Below the pieces are notes generated by a model. It was given only the letters and a program-made list of their open reading frames with translations, was not told the origin of the DNA and did no database searches. The translations under genes were made by a program, and so were the position numbers. DNA of 5,715 bases from Methylocystaceae bacterium (lineage in GTDB: Bacteria; Pseudomonadota; Alphaproteobacteria; Rhizobiales; Beijerinckiaceae): assembly GCA_003152255.1 (NCBI GenBank), contig PLZT01000311.1, forward strand, positions 1 to 5,715, in the 5' to 3' direction. This document shows positions 1 through 5,670 of the stretch, piece after piece; position 1 is the first letter of the stretch, and the number at the start of each line of letters is the position of its first letter.

Positions 1-392
1 CGCGGAATCGACGCATCGGCGATCAAGCACAGATTGAGCAGCAGCTTGACCTTGTTCTTCGGCAACAGCACGCGCGGCACGTTCCAATCAAGGCGCGTGC
101 GCTCGTCGGCGAGCAATTGGCGCGCGACATTCTCGGCGTCGCCGGTGTCGATGGAAGAGCCCTTGGAGCCGGCGGCGCCAAAGGCGAGGCGGCAGAATTG
201 CAGGCGCGAGGAAGCCTCTTGCGCGCTGGATTTGATCAGCGCGAGGGCGTGGCCGCGCATTTCCTGGTCCTTCTCCTCCTCCAGAACCTCCAGCCCGTTG
301 ACGATCGCGCCGACCGGCGAGATAACGTCGTGGCAGACGCGGGAAGAGAGCAGGGCCGCGAGGTCGAGGGAATCGAGCGCGAATTTCGTCAT
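1..392 (-). CDS. chpT: Histidine phosphotransferase ChpT, N-terminal part (cut by window edge)
   Basis: The minus strand is open from an ATG at 392 to the window edge (130 codons plus two bases), so the C-terminal part lies outside. Residues 16-35 read SSRVCHDVISPVGAIVNGLE, the phospho-accepting helix of ChpT, with His21 as the likely phosphorylated residue. The later segments DTGDAENVARQLLADE and LLPKNKVKLLLNLCLIADA also match how I remember the family. Known role: ChpT is a cytoplasmic dimer resembling a histidine kinase without kinase activity. It passes phosphate from the hybrid kinase CckA to the response regulators CtrA and CpdR, controlling the alphaproteobacterial cell cycle. The family is usually a little over 200 residues, so roughly 60% is visible. 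An upstream ATG at 400 runs into a stop after three codons, which supports the start at 392; a weak GGAT lies just upstream. No partner gene is visible nearby. Confidence 0.88.
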   Translation of the reverse strand, partial: MTKFALDSLDLAALLSSRVCHDVISPVGAIVNGLEVLEEEKDQEMRGHALALIKSSAQEASSRLQFCRLAFGAAGSKGSSIDTGDAENVARQLLADERTRLDWNVPRVLLPKNKVKLLLNLCLIADASIP

Positions 393-439
393 GGGGTCAT
401 CCAGCTAATGATTGGTTTGGTCAGAGACATCCACGACGA

Positions 440-452
440 CGCAACGGTTGCG
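440..452. repeat. 13-bp inverted repeat upstream of chpT
   Basis: The sequence CGCAAC-G-GTTGCG is a perfect dyad with a one-base centre, about 50 bp upstream of the chpT start. Its shape would suit a dimeric DNA-binding protein, but in GC-rich DNA a 6-bp arm can occur by chance. No function is assigned. Confidence 0.35.
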
Positions 453-507
453 CGGCGGGAGGGCGAGTAGGTTTGAACAAGCGCCCAACGAAGTACACGA
501 ATCACTC

Positions 508-521
508 TAACGATTTCGTTA
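508..521. repeat. 14-bp inverted repeat TAACGA-TT-TCGTTA, CtrA-box-like half-sites
   Basis: Two six-base arms, TAACGA and TCGTTA, flank a TT centre, about 115 bp upstream of chpT on its strand. Read on the minus strand it gives TTAA-N8-TTAG. The alphaproteobacterial CtrA consensus is TTAA-N7-TTAA, so this has one base too many between the half-sites and one mismatch. A GANTC (CcrM methylation) sequence lies at 499-503, just beside it. A regulatory role is inference only. Confidence 0.3.
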
Positions 522-535
522 AACCTTACTCCGAC

Positions 536-561
536 CCGGCGCGACAGGAAAGCCGCGCCGG
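536..561. repeat. Hairpin-forming inverted repeat, 8-bp stem
   Basis: CCGGCGCG (536-543) and CGCGCCGG (554-561) are perfect complements around a 10-base loop. No T-run follows on either strand, so it is not a classical intrinsic terminator. All-GC stems of this size are expected occasionally by chance in such DNA. Confidence 0.35.
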
Positions 562-610
562 CCCGTAGCTTGGCTGCTGGTTAAGGCGCGCCGAAGAAGT
601 ATGGTTGTCG

Positions 611-626
611 GCGCTAAATTTGGCGC
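611..626. repeat. Near-perfect 16-bp palindrome upstream of the acyltransferase gene
   Basis: GCGCTAAATTTGGCGC matches its own reverse complement except at one symmetric pair of positions, with AAATTT in the centre and GCGC at both ends. It ends 89 bp before the GTG start at 716, a plausible place for an operator. No regulator is identified. Confidence 0.35.
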
Positions 627-715
627 GGCGAACGGGGGCGGGACTGGATTACGCCAAAATGACATGATTAAAGAATAGTCGCGCGGCGACCCTTGGAGAC
701 GATGGATAGAGTTCC

Positions 716-2007
716 GTGAACAAATCGATCTCGAATTTTCTCGCGCTGGCCCGGTGGATCGCCGCCCTGGCCGTGCTTGTCACCCACGCCGGCGAGCTGA
801 TCCAGATTTCCGACATCATGGTCGCGCCGCACGACCCGGCGTTTACGCTTGGTGGTTCCTGGCCGGCTTTTCGCATCAGGCGGTGCTGGCTTTCTTCGTC
901 ATGTCGGGCTTTTTGATCGGCGGCGATTTGCTGCGCCGGCTGGACAGGTCGGACCCCTTTCTGAAACAGTATATAATCGACCGATTCAGCCGGATCTATA
1001 TCGTGATGGTTCCGGCGCTGGCCCTTGGCTTCGTGGTCGATTCCATCGGCCGGCGGATCTTTCCAGACTCCGGAATTTACGACGGCGCCTTCTTCGACGG
1101 CGTCTTCAACCCGATCAACATATTGTGGACACTGCTGCAACAGCAGAACATATGGGCGCCGCAGGCCGGCACCAACGGCCCACTATGGTCGCTCGCCTGT
1201 GAAGTGTGGTATTACATTACCTTTCCGCTACTGCTGGCCCCGCTTTCGCGCGCCTATTCGACAGGCTTCCGCCTCGCCGCCTTCGCTTGCGGCGGCCTAA
1301 GCGTGGTCGTCATGTCCATTCCCGAAAGCTTTTTCCTGTTCGGTTATGGCGTTTGGACGCTTGGCGCGCTGGTTCGCGTGGCGCCGCGCCCTTTGATCAA
1401 ATCCACATGGCTGTCGCTCGGCGTTTTTCTCGCGACGGCCACGCTGATGCGCCTCGGAGCGCGCGGTCCGCTCGTCGCCGCCTATCCTTTCGTGAAGACG
1501 CTCGCCGACGCCTGCGTCGTCGCGACATTCGCCAATTTGCTGCTGTCCTTGCGCTTCGCGACGGAAGGCGGCCTTTTCGCCGATCTCTCGCCGATTCATC
1601 GGCGGCTGTCGGATTTTTCCTATTCGCTCTATGCGACCCACGCGCCGCTCGCCTTTTTTGTTTGGGCCGGCGTCGGAAGCCTGCTTGGCCGTGAATGGTA
1701 CGCGGAACTCCCGACGCCTTTGCACTGGACCCTGGCTTTCGCGCTGATAGCCGCCGCCATCGTTATCGCCTACGGCTTCTCGCGCGTCACCGAAGCGCGA
1801 ACCAAGCAGCTAAGGGATTTTTTCGCGCGGCGTCCCGCTCGCGCCGAGCAGAGCGGGCGCGGCCTCCGAGCGGTCAAACTAAGCGGTTCACGACGGTCAG
1901 CCCTTGCGCCGCAGCGCGGCCCGCGCCGCCGCGAGGCGGGCGATGGGCACGCGGAAAGGCGAGCAGGAGACGTAATCGACGCCAACCTCCTCGAAAAAGG
2001 CGATTGA
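716..2007 (+). pseudogene. Acyltransferase-3 (OafA/WecH-type) membrane protein, frameshifted near position 840
   Basis: The family consists of inner-membrane proteins with about ten helices that transfer acyl groups, often acetyl, to surface glycans or lipids. The N-terminus reads from GTG at 716 (an in-frame TAG at 707-709 excludes earlier starts; weak GGAT at 704-707). This frame gives FLALARWIAALAVLVTHAGE, a first helix with the family's R-X10-H motif (Arg13 at 752, His24 at 785), but stops at 914-916. From about 841 the homology continues in another frame: FLAGFSHQAVLAFFVMSGFL, the RxxR motif RFSR (982-993), WSLACEVWYYITFP (1186-1227) and further hydrophobic segments to about 1800. One missing base near 836-856 explains this; restoring it gives about 430 residues. 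It may be a real mutation or a sequencing error. The last ~60 residues are Arg-rich, partly antisense to ppdK, and probably not part of the family fold. The substrate cannot be told. Confidence 0.8.
1834..1857. repeat. Inverted repeat between convergent genes, possible transcription end
   Basis: CCCGCTC (1834-1840) and GAGCGGG (1851-1857) form a perfect 7-bp stem with a 10-base loop. It lies 40 bp beyond the ppdK stop codon and inside the 3' part of the acyltransferase frame. No T-run follows on either strand; the only T-run (1819-1823 and neighbours) precedes it on the plus strand. It could slow or end transcription from both sides, but it is not a textbook intrinsic terminator. Confidence 0.3.
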
Positions 2008-4563
2008 CGCGGGATCGCCGCCGTGCTCGCCGCAGACGCCCAGCGCCACGTCGGGCCGCGCCTTGCGCGCCCTCTCGCAGCCGATGGCGATGAGTTCGCC
2101 GACGCCCTCCTGGTCGATGGTCACGAATGGGTCCGCCGGCAAGACGCCCTTGGCGACATAGGCGCCCAGAAACGCGCTCGCGTCGTCGCGCGAAATGCCC
2201 AGCGTCGTTTGCGTCAAATCATTGGTGCCAAAGGAGAGGAATTCCGCCGTCAGCGCGATGTCGCCGGCCCGCAGCGTCGCGCGCGGCAGTTCGATCATCG
2301 CGCCGATGTGATAGCTGGAGCGCAGGCCCGTCTCCGCCTCGACGGCTCGCGCGGTCTCGTCGACGCGCCGCTTGATCAAGTCCAGCTCGGCTTTCGAGAA
2401 CACCAGCGGGACCATGATTTCGATTTGCGCGGGCTCGCCGGTCTCGGCGGCCGCGGCGATCGCCGCCTCGAAGATAGCGCGCGCCTGCATATCGACGATT
2501 TCGGGAAAGGCGACGCCGAGACGCACGCCGCGAAAGCCCAGCATCGGGTTGAATTCGGAAAGCTCCTGCGCGCGCTTGCGCAGCTTGGAGGGGTCCGCGC
2601 CCATGGCGGTGGCGACGTGGGCGATTTCGGCGTCGCTATGGGGCAGGAATTCGTGCAGCGGCGGATCGAGCAGGCGGATCGTCACCGGCAGGCCGGCCAT
2701 GATCTCGAACAACTCCTTGAAATCGTCGCGTTGCATCGGCAGCAGCTTGGCCAGCGCGGCCTTGCGGCCGTCGGCGCTGTCGGCGAGGATCATCTCGCGC
2801 ACGGCGACGATGCGCTCGCCTTCGAAAAACATATGTTCGGTGCGGGCGAGGCCGATGCCCTCGGCTCCAAACTTGCGCGCCGCCTTGGCGTCCATCGGCG
2901 TCTCGGCGTTGGCGCGCACCTTCAGGCGTCGCGCGGCGTCGGCCCAGCCCATCAGGACGGCGAATTCGCCGGTCAACTCCGGGCGCCGCATCTTGACCGC
3001 GCCGGCGATCACCTGGCCGGAGGAGCCGTCGACGGTGATCGTGTCGCCCTTGCGAAAGCGCCGGCCGGCGACCGAAAAACTCTGGTCCTCGTAATCGATG
3101 CGCAAACCCACGGCGGCCGTGACGCAGGGCTTGCCCATGCCGCGGGCGACCACGGCGGCGTGCGAGGTCATGCCGCCGCGCGCGGTGAGAATGGCCTGCG
3201 CCGCGTGCATGCCGCCAATGTCCTCGGGGCTGGTCTCGACGCGCACCAGAATCACCTTGCGCCCCTGGCCGGCAAGCTCCATCGCCTCCTCGGGGCCAAA
3301 CACGATCTCGCCGCAAGCCGCGCCGGGCGAGGCCGGGAGGCCGCTGGTCAGAACGGCGTGTCCGGTCTCGGGGTCGACGGTCGGATGCAGCAATTGGTCG
3401 AGCGAGGCCGGGTCGATCCGCATCAAGGCGTCGTTCCGCGTGATGAGCCCCTCGTTCGCCATATCGACGGCGATCTTCAGCGCGGCCGGCGCGGTGCGCT
3501 TGCCGTCCCGCGTTTGCAGCATCCATAATTTGCCGCGCTCGACCGTGAACTCCATGTCCTGCATGTCGCGGTAATGCGCTTCCAGCTTTTCCGCATAGGC
3601 CTTGAACTCGGCGAAGACAGCCGGCATCGTCGCCTCCAGCGACGGCGCGTCGGATTTCGCGGTGAGGCGCGCCTCCTCGCTGATCGATTGCGGCGTGCGC
3701 ATTCCGGCGACGACGTCCTCGCCCTGGGCGTTGATCAGAAACTCGCCGTAAAGCTCGCGCGCGCCGGTGGAGGGGTTGCGCGAAAAGGCGACGCCGGTGG
3801 CCGAATTGTCGTCCATATTGCCGAACACCATCGCCTGCACATTGACGGCGGTGCCCCAGTCGGCCGGGATATTGTGCAATTCGCGGTAAACGATGGCGCG
3901 ATGGTTCATCCAGGAGGAGAACACCGCCTTGATCGCCCCCAGGAGCTGCTCATGCGGGTTCTGCGGAAAATCCGCGCCCTTATGTTCGGCGACGATCTCC
4001 TTGTAGAGCGCGACGACGGCGCGCCAGTCGTCGGCGTGAAGCTCCGCGTCCAGAATGATCGCGCGCTGCTCCTTGTATTGTTCGAGCGCCTCCTCGAATT
4101 CATGATGCGCGACGCCGAGCACGACGGAGGAATACATTTCGATGAAGCGTCGATAGCAATCGAAGGCGAAACGCTCGTCGCCGCATTTTTTGGCCAGCGC
4201 GCCGACGGTGTTGTCGTTCAGCCCGAGATTGAGCACGGTGTCCATCATGCCCGGCATCGAGGCGCGACCGCCCGAGCGCACGGAGACCAGCAGCGGCCAG
4301 TCGGGATCGTCGAAGGAATGACCGGCGACGGCGCCGAGATCCGTCAGCGCCGCGTCGAGCTCCTCGCTCAAATCCGGCGGCAGCGTTTTGTCGTGCGCGT
4401 AAAAATAGGCGCAGACTTCCGTGGTCAGCGTGAAGCCGGGCGGCACCGGCAGGCCGAGCCGCGCCATTTCGGCGAGGCCGGCGCCCTTGCCGCCCAGCAG
4501 CTCCTTCATCGACGCCGCGCCGTCCGCTTCGCCTTGACGAAAATTATAGGCCCATTTGCTCAT
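1897..4563 (-). CDS. ppdK: Pyruvate, phosphate dikinase
   Basis: The protein (888 residues, typical of bacterial PPDK) reversibly converts pyruvate, ATP and phosphate to phosphoenolpyruvate, AMP and pyrophosphate in the cytoplasm. All three domains are visible. The N-terminal ATP-grasp domain (about 1-350) has GGKGAGLAEM at 24-33 and SVRSGGRASMPGMMDT at 94-109. The swivelling phosphohistidine domain (about 400-520) has GGMTSHAAVVARG, with catalytic His468 and adjacent Thr466, the residue phosphorylated by the PDRP regulator in studied PPDKs. The C-terminal TIM barrel (about 535-880) has GLARTEHMFF (571-580), RLLDPPLHEFLP (630-641), FGTNDLTQTTLG (778-789) and CGEHGG with proton-donor Cys844. 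No key residue is missing. The start ATG has only a weak GGAC upstream, but MSKWAYNF is a usual family beginning. A DUF308 gene ends 52 bp upstream on the same strand, so co-transcription is possible. Likely roles are gluconeogenesis or phosphoenolpyruvate supply. Confidence 0.97.
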   Translation of the reverse strand: MSKWAYNFRQGEADGAASMKELLGGKGAGLAEMARLGLPVPPGFTLTTEVCAYFYAHDKTLPPDLSEELDAALTDLGAVAGHSFDDPDWPLLVSVRSGGRASMPGMMDTVLNLGLNDNTVGALAKKCGDERFAFDCYRRFIEMYSSVVLGVAHHEFEEALEQYKEQRAIILDAELHADDWRAVVALYKEIVAEHKGADFPQNPHEQLLGAIKAVFSSWMNHRAIVYRELHNIPADWGTAVNVQAMVFGNMDDNSATGVAFSRNPSTGARELYGEFLINAQGEDVVAGMRTPQSISEEARLTAKSDAPSLEATMPAVFAEFKAYAEKLEAHYRDMQDMEFTVERGKLWMLQTRDGKRTAPAALKIAVDMANEGLITRNDALMRIDPASLDQLLHPTVDPETGHAVLTSGLPASPGAACGEIVFGPEEAMELAGQGRKVILVRVETSPEDIGGMHAAQAILTARGGMTSHAAVVARGMGKPCVTAAVGLRIDYEDQSFSVAGRRFRKGDTITVDGSSGQVIAGAVKMRRPELTGEFAVLMGWADAARRLKVRANAETPMDAKAARKFGAEGIGLARTEHMFFEGERIVAVREMILADSADGRKAALAKLLPMQRDDFKELFEIMAGLPVTIRLLDPPLHEFLPHSDAEIAHVATAMGADPSKLRKRAQELSEFNPMLGFRGVRLGVAFPEIVDMQARAIFEAAIAAAAETGEPAQIEIMVPLVFSKAELDLIKRRVDETARAVEAETGLRSSYHIGAMIELPRATLRAGDIALTAEFLSFGTNDLTQTTLGISRDDASAFLGAYVAKGVLPADPFVTIDQEGVGELIAIGCERARKARPDVALGVCGEHGGDPASIAFFEEVGVDYVSCSPFRVPIARLAAARAALRRKG

Positions 4564-4615
4564 GCGTTAAGATGTCCGGCGGAGTGGGAGCGCGAAAGGG
4601 CGGCGCGCGCGGCGG

Positions 4616-5212
4616 TTACTTGGCGCGCTCCGCCCGGCGGCGCAGAAACAGCGAGAAGTTCAGCCAGCTCGCGCCGTAAATGATCATGTCGACGCCAAGA
4701 AAAATCCCCAGCACGTAAGCGGAGTTTTCCGGCCAGCCGGCGATGATGAACACGCCGAGCAGCACCGTCACGACGCCGGCGAAGGCGACATACCATTTCG
4801 GGCCTTCGGGCAGTCGCGTCGCGAAAATTATGCGCACCACGCCCGTCGCCAGCAGCGCGGCGCCGAGCATCAACGTAAAGCCCAGCGCGCCGCTAATGGG
4901 ATTGGCCAGCGCGAACGAGCCCGCCACGACATAGAGCAGGCCGACCAGCACGACGAAGATGCGGCTGCTCCATCTATGCGCGTTCACGCCGATCGTGATC
5001 TCGATCGCCCCGATCAGGATCACGAAGGCGGCGATCAAATAAACGGAAACCAGCGTCGCCAGCCCGGCGACGCCGAGCGAAACGAAGCCGCAAAACATGG
5101 TCAGCAGGCCGAAGGCCGCGAACCACCGCCAGCGGTCGCGCAAATGCTCCAGCACATGGCCGATGTCGTGGGGAAGCGGACTGGTCGGGGGAGTGGCGTC
5201 GTCGATGGTCAT
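4616..5212 (-). CDS. HdeD family (DUF308) six-helix membrane protein
   Basis: This 198-residue protein has a short polar N-terminus (about 1-28, with an amphipathic LEHLRDRWRW stretch). Six hydrophobic segments follow at about 29-49, 51-72, 84-104, 107-130, 139-159 and 165-190, with a basic C-terminus RRRAERAK. That length, the paired helices and small-residue-rich segments such as LIGAIEITIGV fit the HdeD/DUF308 family. E. coli HdeD belongs to an acid-stress locus, but the molecular activity of the family is unknown, so no function is claimed. The frame is open upstream as far as an ATG at 5425, which would overlap the divergent DUF1192 gene. The ATG at 5212 is chosen because an AGGAG sits six bases before it and the coding character changes there. 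The gene lies 52 bp upstream of ppdK on the same strand, and I see no terminator between them. Confidence 0.85.
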   Translation of the reverse strand: MTIDDATPPTSPLPHDIGHVLEHLRDRWRWFAAFGLLTMFCGFVSLGVAGLATLVSVYLIAAFVILIGAIEITIGVNAHRWSSRIFVVLVGLLYVVAGSFALANPISGALGFTLMLGAALLATGVVRIIFATRLPEGPKWYVAFAGVVTVLLGVFIIAGWPENSAYVLGIFLGVDMIIYGASWLNFSLFLRRRAERAK

Positions 5213-5218
5213 GATTCG

Positions 5219-5223
5219 CTCCT
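5219..5223 (-). promoter_or_regulatory. Ribosome binding site of the HdeD-family gene
   Basis: AGGAG on the minus strand lies six bases before the ATG at 5212. It decides that start over the longer open frame, which reaches upstream into the neighbouring gene. Confidence 0.75.
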
Positions 5224-5247
5224 GACAAAAACCCTGTCCTGTCCGGC

Positions 5248-5263
5248 TTGGCTCGCGAGCCAA
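5248..5263. repeat. 16-bp perfect palindrome, candidate operator
   Basis: TTGGCTCGCGAGCCAA equals its own reverse complement. Outside it, CGG (5244-5246) and CCG (5264-5266) can extend the pairing with a single unpaired C at 5247. It begins 36 bp upstream of the HdeD-family start. A dimeric repressor such as a TetR-type protein could bind here, or it could fold in the leader RNA. No regulator gene is visible nearby, so this is inference. Confidence 0.5.
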
Positions 5264-5290
5264 CCGTAAGCTAAGACGAAAAGCCGACAG

Positions 5291-5313
5291 CGGCGGAGCG
5301 GGGATCTCCGCCG
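5291..5313. repeat. Inverted repeat, 8-bp perfect stem with 7-base loop
   Basis: CGGCGGAG (5291-5298) pairs with CTCCGCCG (5306-5313). It lies mid-way in the divergent spacer, just upstream of the putative -10 box. No T-run follows. It could be a second regulator site or chance in GC-rich DNA. Confidence 0.4.
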
Positions 5314-5327
5314 GCGAAACCTTATCA

Positions 5328-5333
5328 TATATT
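5328..5333 (+). promoter_or_regulatory. Possible -10 box for the DUF1192 gene
   Basis: TATATT sits in a short AT-rich island (5321-5333) within GC-rich sequence, about 45 bp before the start codon. The hexamer 17 bp upstream (TCTCCG) is a poor -35 match, so the assignment rests mainly on the AT island. Confidence 0.3.
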
Positions 5334-5334
5334 C

Positions 5335-5351
5335 GCGCGCCGGGGGCGCGC
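5335..5351 (+). repeat. GC hairpin in the probable leader of the DUF1192 gene
   Basis: GCGCGCC (5335-5341) and GGCGCGC (5345-5351) form a perfect 7-bp stem around a GGG loop. It ends 15 bp before the AAAGGA ribosome binding site. If the -10 box at 5328 is right, it sits at the very 5' end of the transcript, where it could affect RNA stability or translation. Confidence 0.4.
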
Positions 5352-5366
5352 CGAATCGCGTATCGG

Positions 5367-5372
5367 AAAGGA
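5367..5372 (+). promoter_or_regulatory. Ribosome binding site of the DUF1192 gene
   Basis: AAAGGA lies six bases before the ATG at 5379, a good match in sequence and spacing that supports this start. Confidence 0.65.
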
Positions 5373-5378
5373 TCCCAA

Positions 5379-5570
5379 ATGACCGAGGAATCCGACGAAA
5401 AGCCCCGTCCCGCGGCGAGCCACACGCTCGGTCAGCCGCTCGACGCTTTATCGATCGCCGAATTCGACGAGCGCATCGCGCTGCTGCGCGCCGAGATCTC
5501 GCGCCTTGAGGCGGCGCGAGAGAAAAAGCAGGCGGCCAACGCGGCGGCGGCGGCGTTTTTTAAAAAATGA
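5379..5570 (+). CDS. DUF1192 family small coiled-coil protein
   Basis: This 63-residue protein has a polar, Pro-containing head, then LGQPLDALSIAEFDERIALL, then a heptad-like helix of alternating acidic and basic residues (about 24-52). It ends in an Ala-rich stretch and FFKK. The pattern LG-x2-L-x2-LS followed by E-x2-RI-x2-L-x2-EI-x2-LE, together with the length, is characteristic of DUF1192, a family of alphaproteobacteria. Its function is not known to me; the helix suggests self-association or binding a partner. The start is supported by AAAGGA six bases upstream. It is transcribed away from the HdeD-family gene and has no same-strand neighbour in the window. The last codons lie in TTTTTTAAAAAA just before the stop, a homopolymer stretch prone to sequencing error, although the reading as given matches the family's usual basic end. 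Confidence 0.82.
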   Translation: MTEESDEKPRPAASHTLGQPLDALSIAEFDERIALLRAEISRLEAAREKKQAANAAAAAFFKK

Positions 5571-5594
5571 GCGCCCTTCGAAATCATTGCGCTC
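5569..5594 (+). terminator. Weak stem-loop after the DUF1192 gene
   Basis: GAGCGC (5569-5574, overlapping the stop codon) and GCGCTC (5589-5594) can pair around a 14-base loop. Only CCTCGTTT follows, so the T-tract is poor. It is a possible transcription end with low certainty. Confidence 0.25.
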
Positions 5595-5646
5595 CCTCGT
5601 TTACATCCACTGTCGCGTAATCCGCGCGGCGAACGATTCCTGTCAC

Positions 5647-5658
5647 AATAATATTATT
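5647..5658. repeat. 12-bp A/T-only palindrome
   Basis: AATAATATTATT is a perfect palindrome inside the AT-richest pocket of the window (about 5645-5666). It stands out against the GC-rich background. It may be a promoter or protein-binding region for something beyond the right edge. Confidence 0.35.
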
Positions 5659-5670
5659 CCCTTTGACCTA

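Larger units (their letters stand above)
393..715. other. Non-coding divergent region between chpT and the acyltransferase gene
   Basis: This 323-bp stretch separates two divergently oriented genes, so it should hold both promoters. I see no gene in it: open frames entering it are extensions of antisense frames over the flanking genes. It has several short dyads (440-452, 508-521, 536-561, 611-626) and a less GC-rich patch around 495-530. I could not find a convincing -35/-10 pair on either strand. Confidence 0.6.
5213..5378. promoter_or_regulatory. Divergent intergenic region between hdeD-like and DUF1192 genes
   Basis: These 166 bp must contain the start signals of both flanking genes. They hold a 16-bp perfect palindrome (5248-5263), an 8-bp stem hairpin (5291-5313), a possible -10 box (5328-5333) and a second hairpin (5335-5351). 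No convincing promoter is seen on the minus strand. Confidence 0.5.

Noticed and set aside
754..840. ATG at 754 as the true start of the acyltransferase
   Set aside because: The resulting Arg/His-rich N-terminus does not resemble the family, whereas the overlapping 716 frame gives the expected first membrane helix with the R-X10-H motif.
649..1140. Minus-strand open frame of 163 codons opposite the acyltransferase start
   Set aside because: It has no family resemblance and lies antisense to the conserved acyltransferase motifs.
2023..3528. Long plus-strand open frame of 501 codons opposite ppdK
   Set aside because: It is antisense to a fully conserved ppdK, has low-complexity His/Gly/Arg/Ala-rich content with no recognisable domain, and is explained by the third-position GC bias of ppdK.
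3574..4683. Plus-strand open frame of 369 codons opposite the ppdK 5' half
   Set aside because: It is Arg-rich, has no recognisable motifs, and covers the ppdK start and the 3' end of the HdeD-family gene; it is an antisense shadow of real genes.
5213..5425. N-terminal extension of the HdeD-family protein from an ATG at 5425
   Set aside because: It would overlap the DUF1192 gene and adds 71 residues without membrane or family character; the AGGAG before 5212 marks the start.
5556..5567. TTTTTTAAAAAA at the end of the DUF1192 gene as a programmed frameshift site
   Set aside because: The phase does not fit an X-XXY-YYZ heptamer, and the normal reading ends in FFKK followed by a stop, as expected for the family; the +1 frame extension has no recognisable features.
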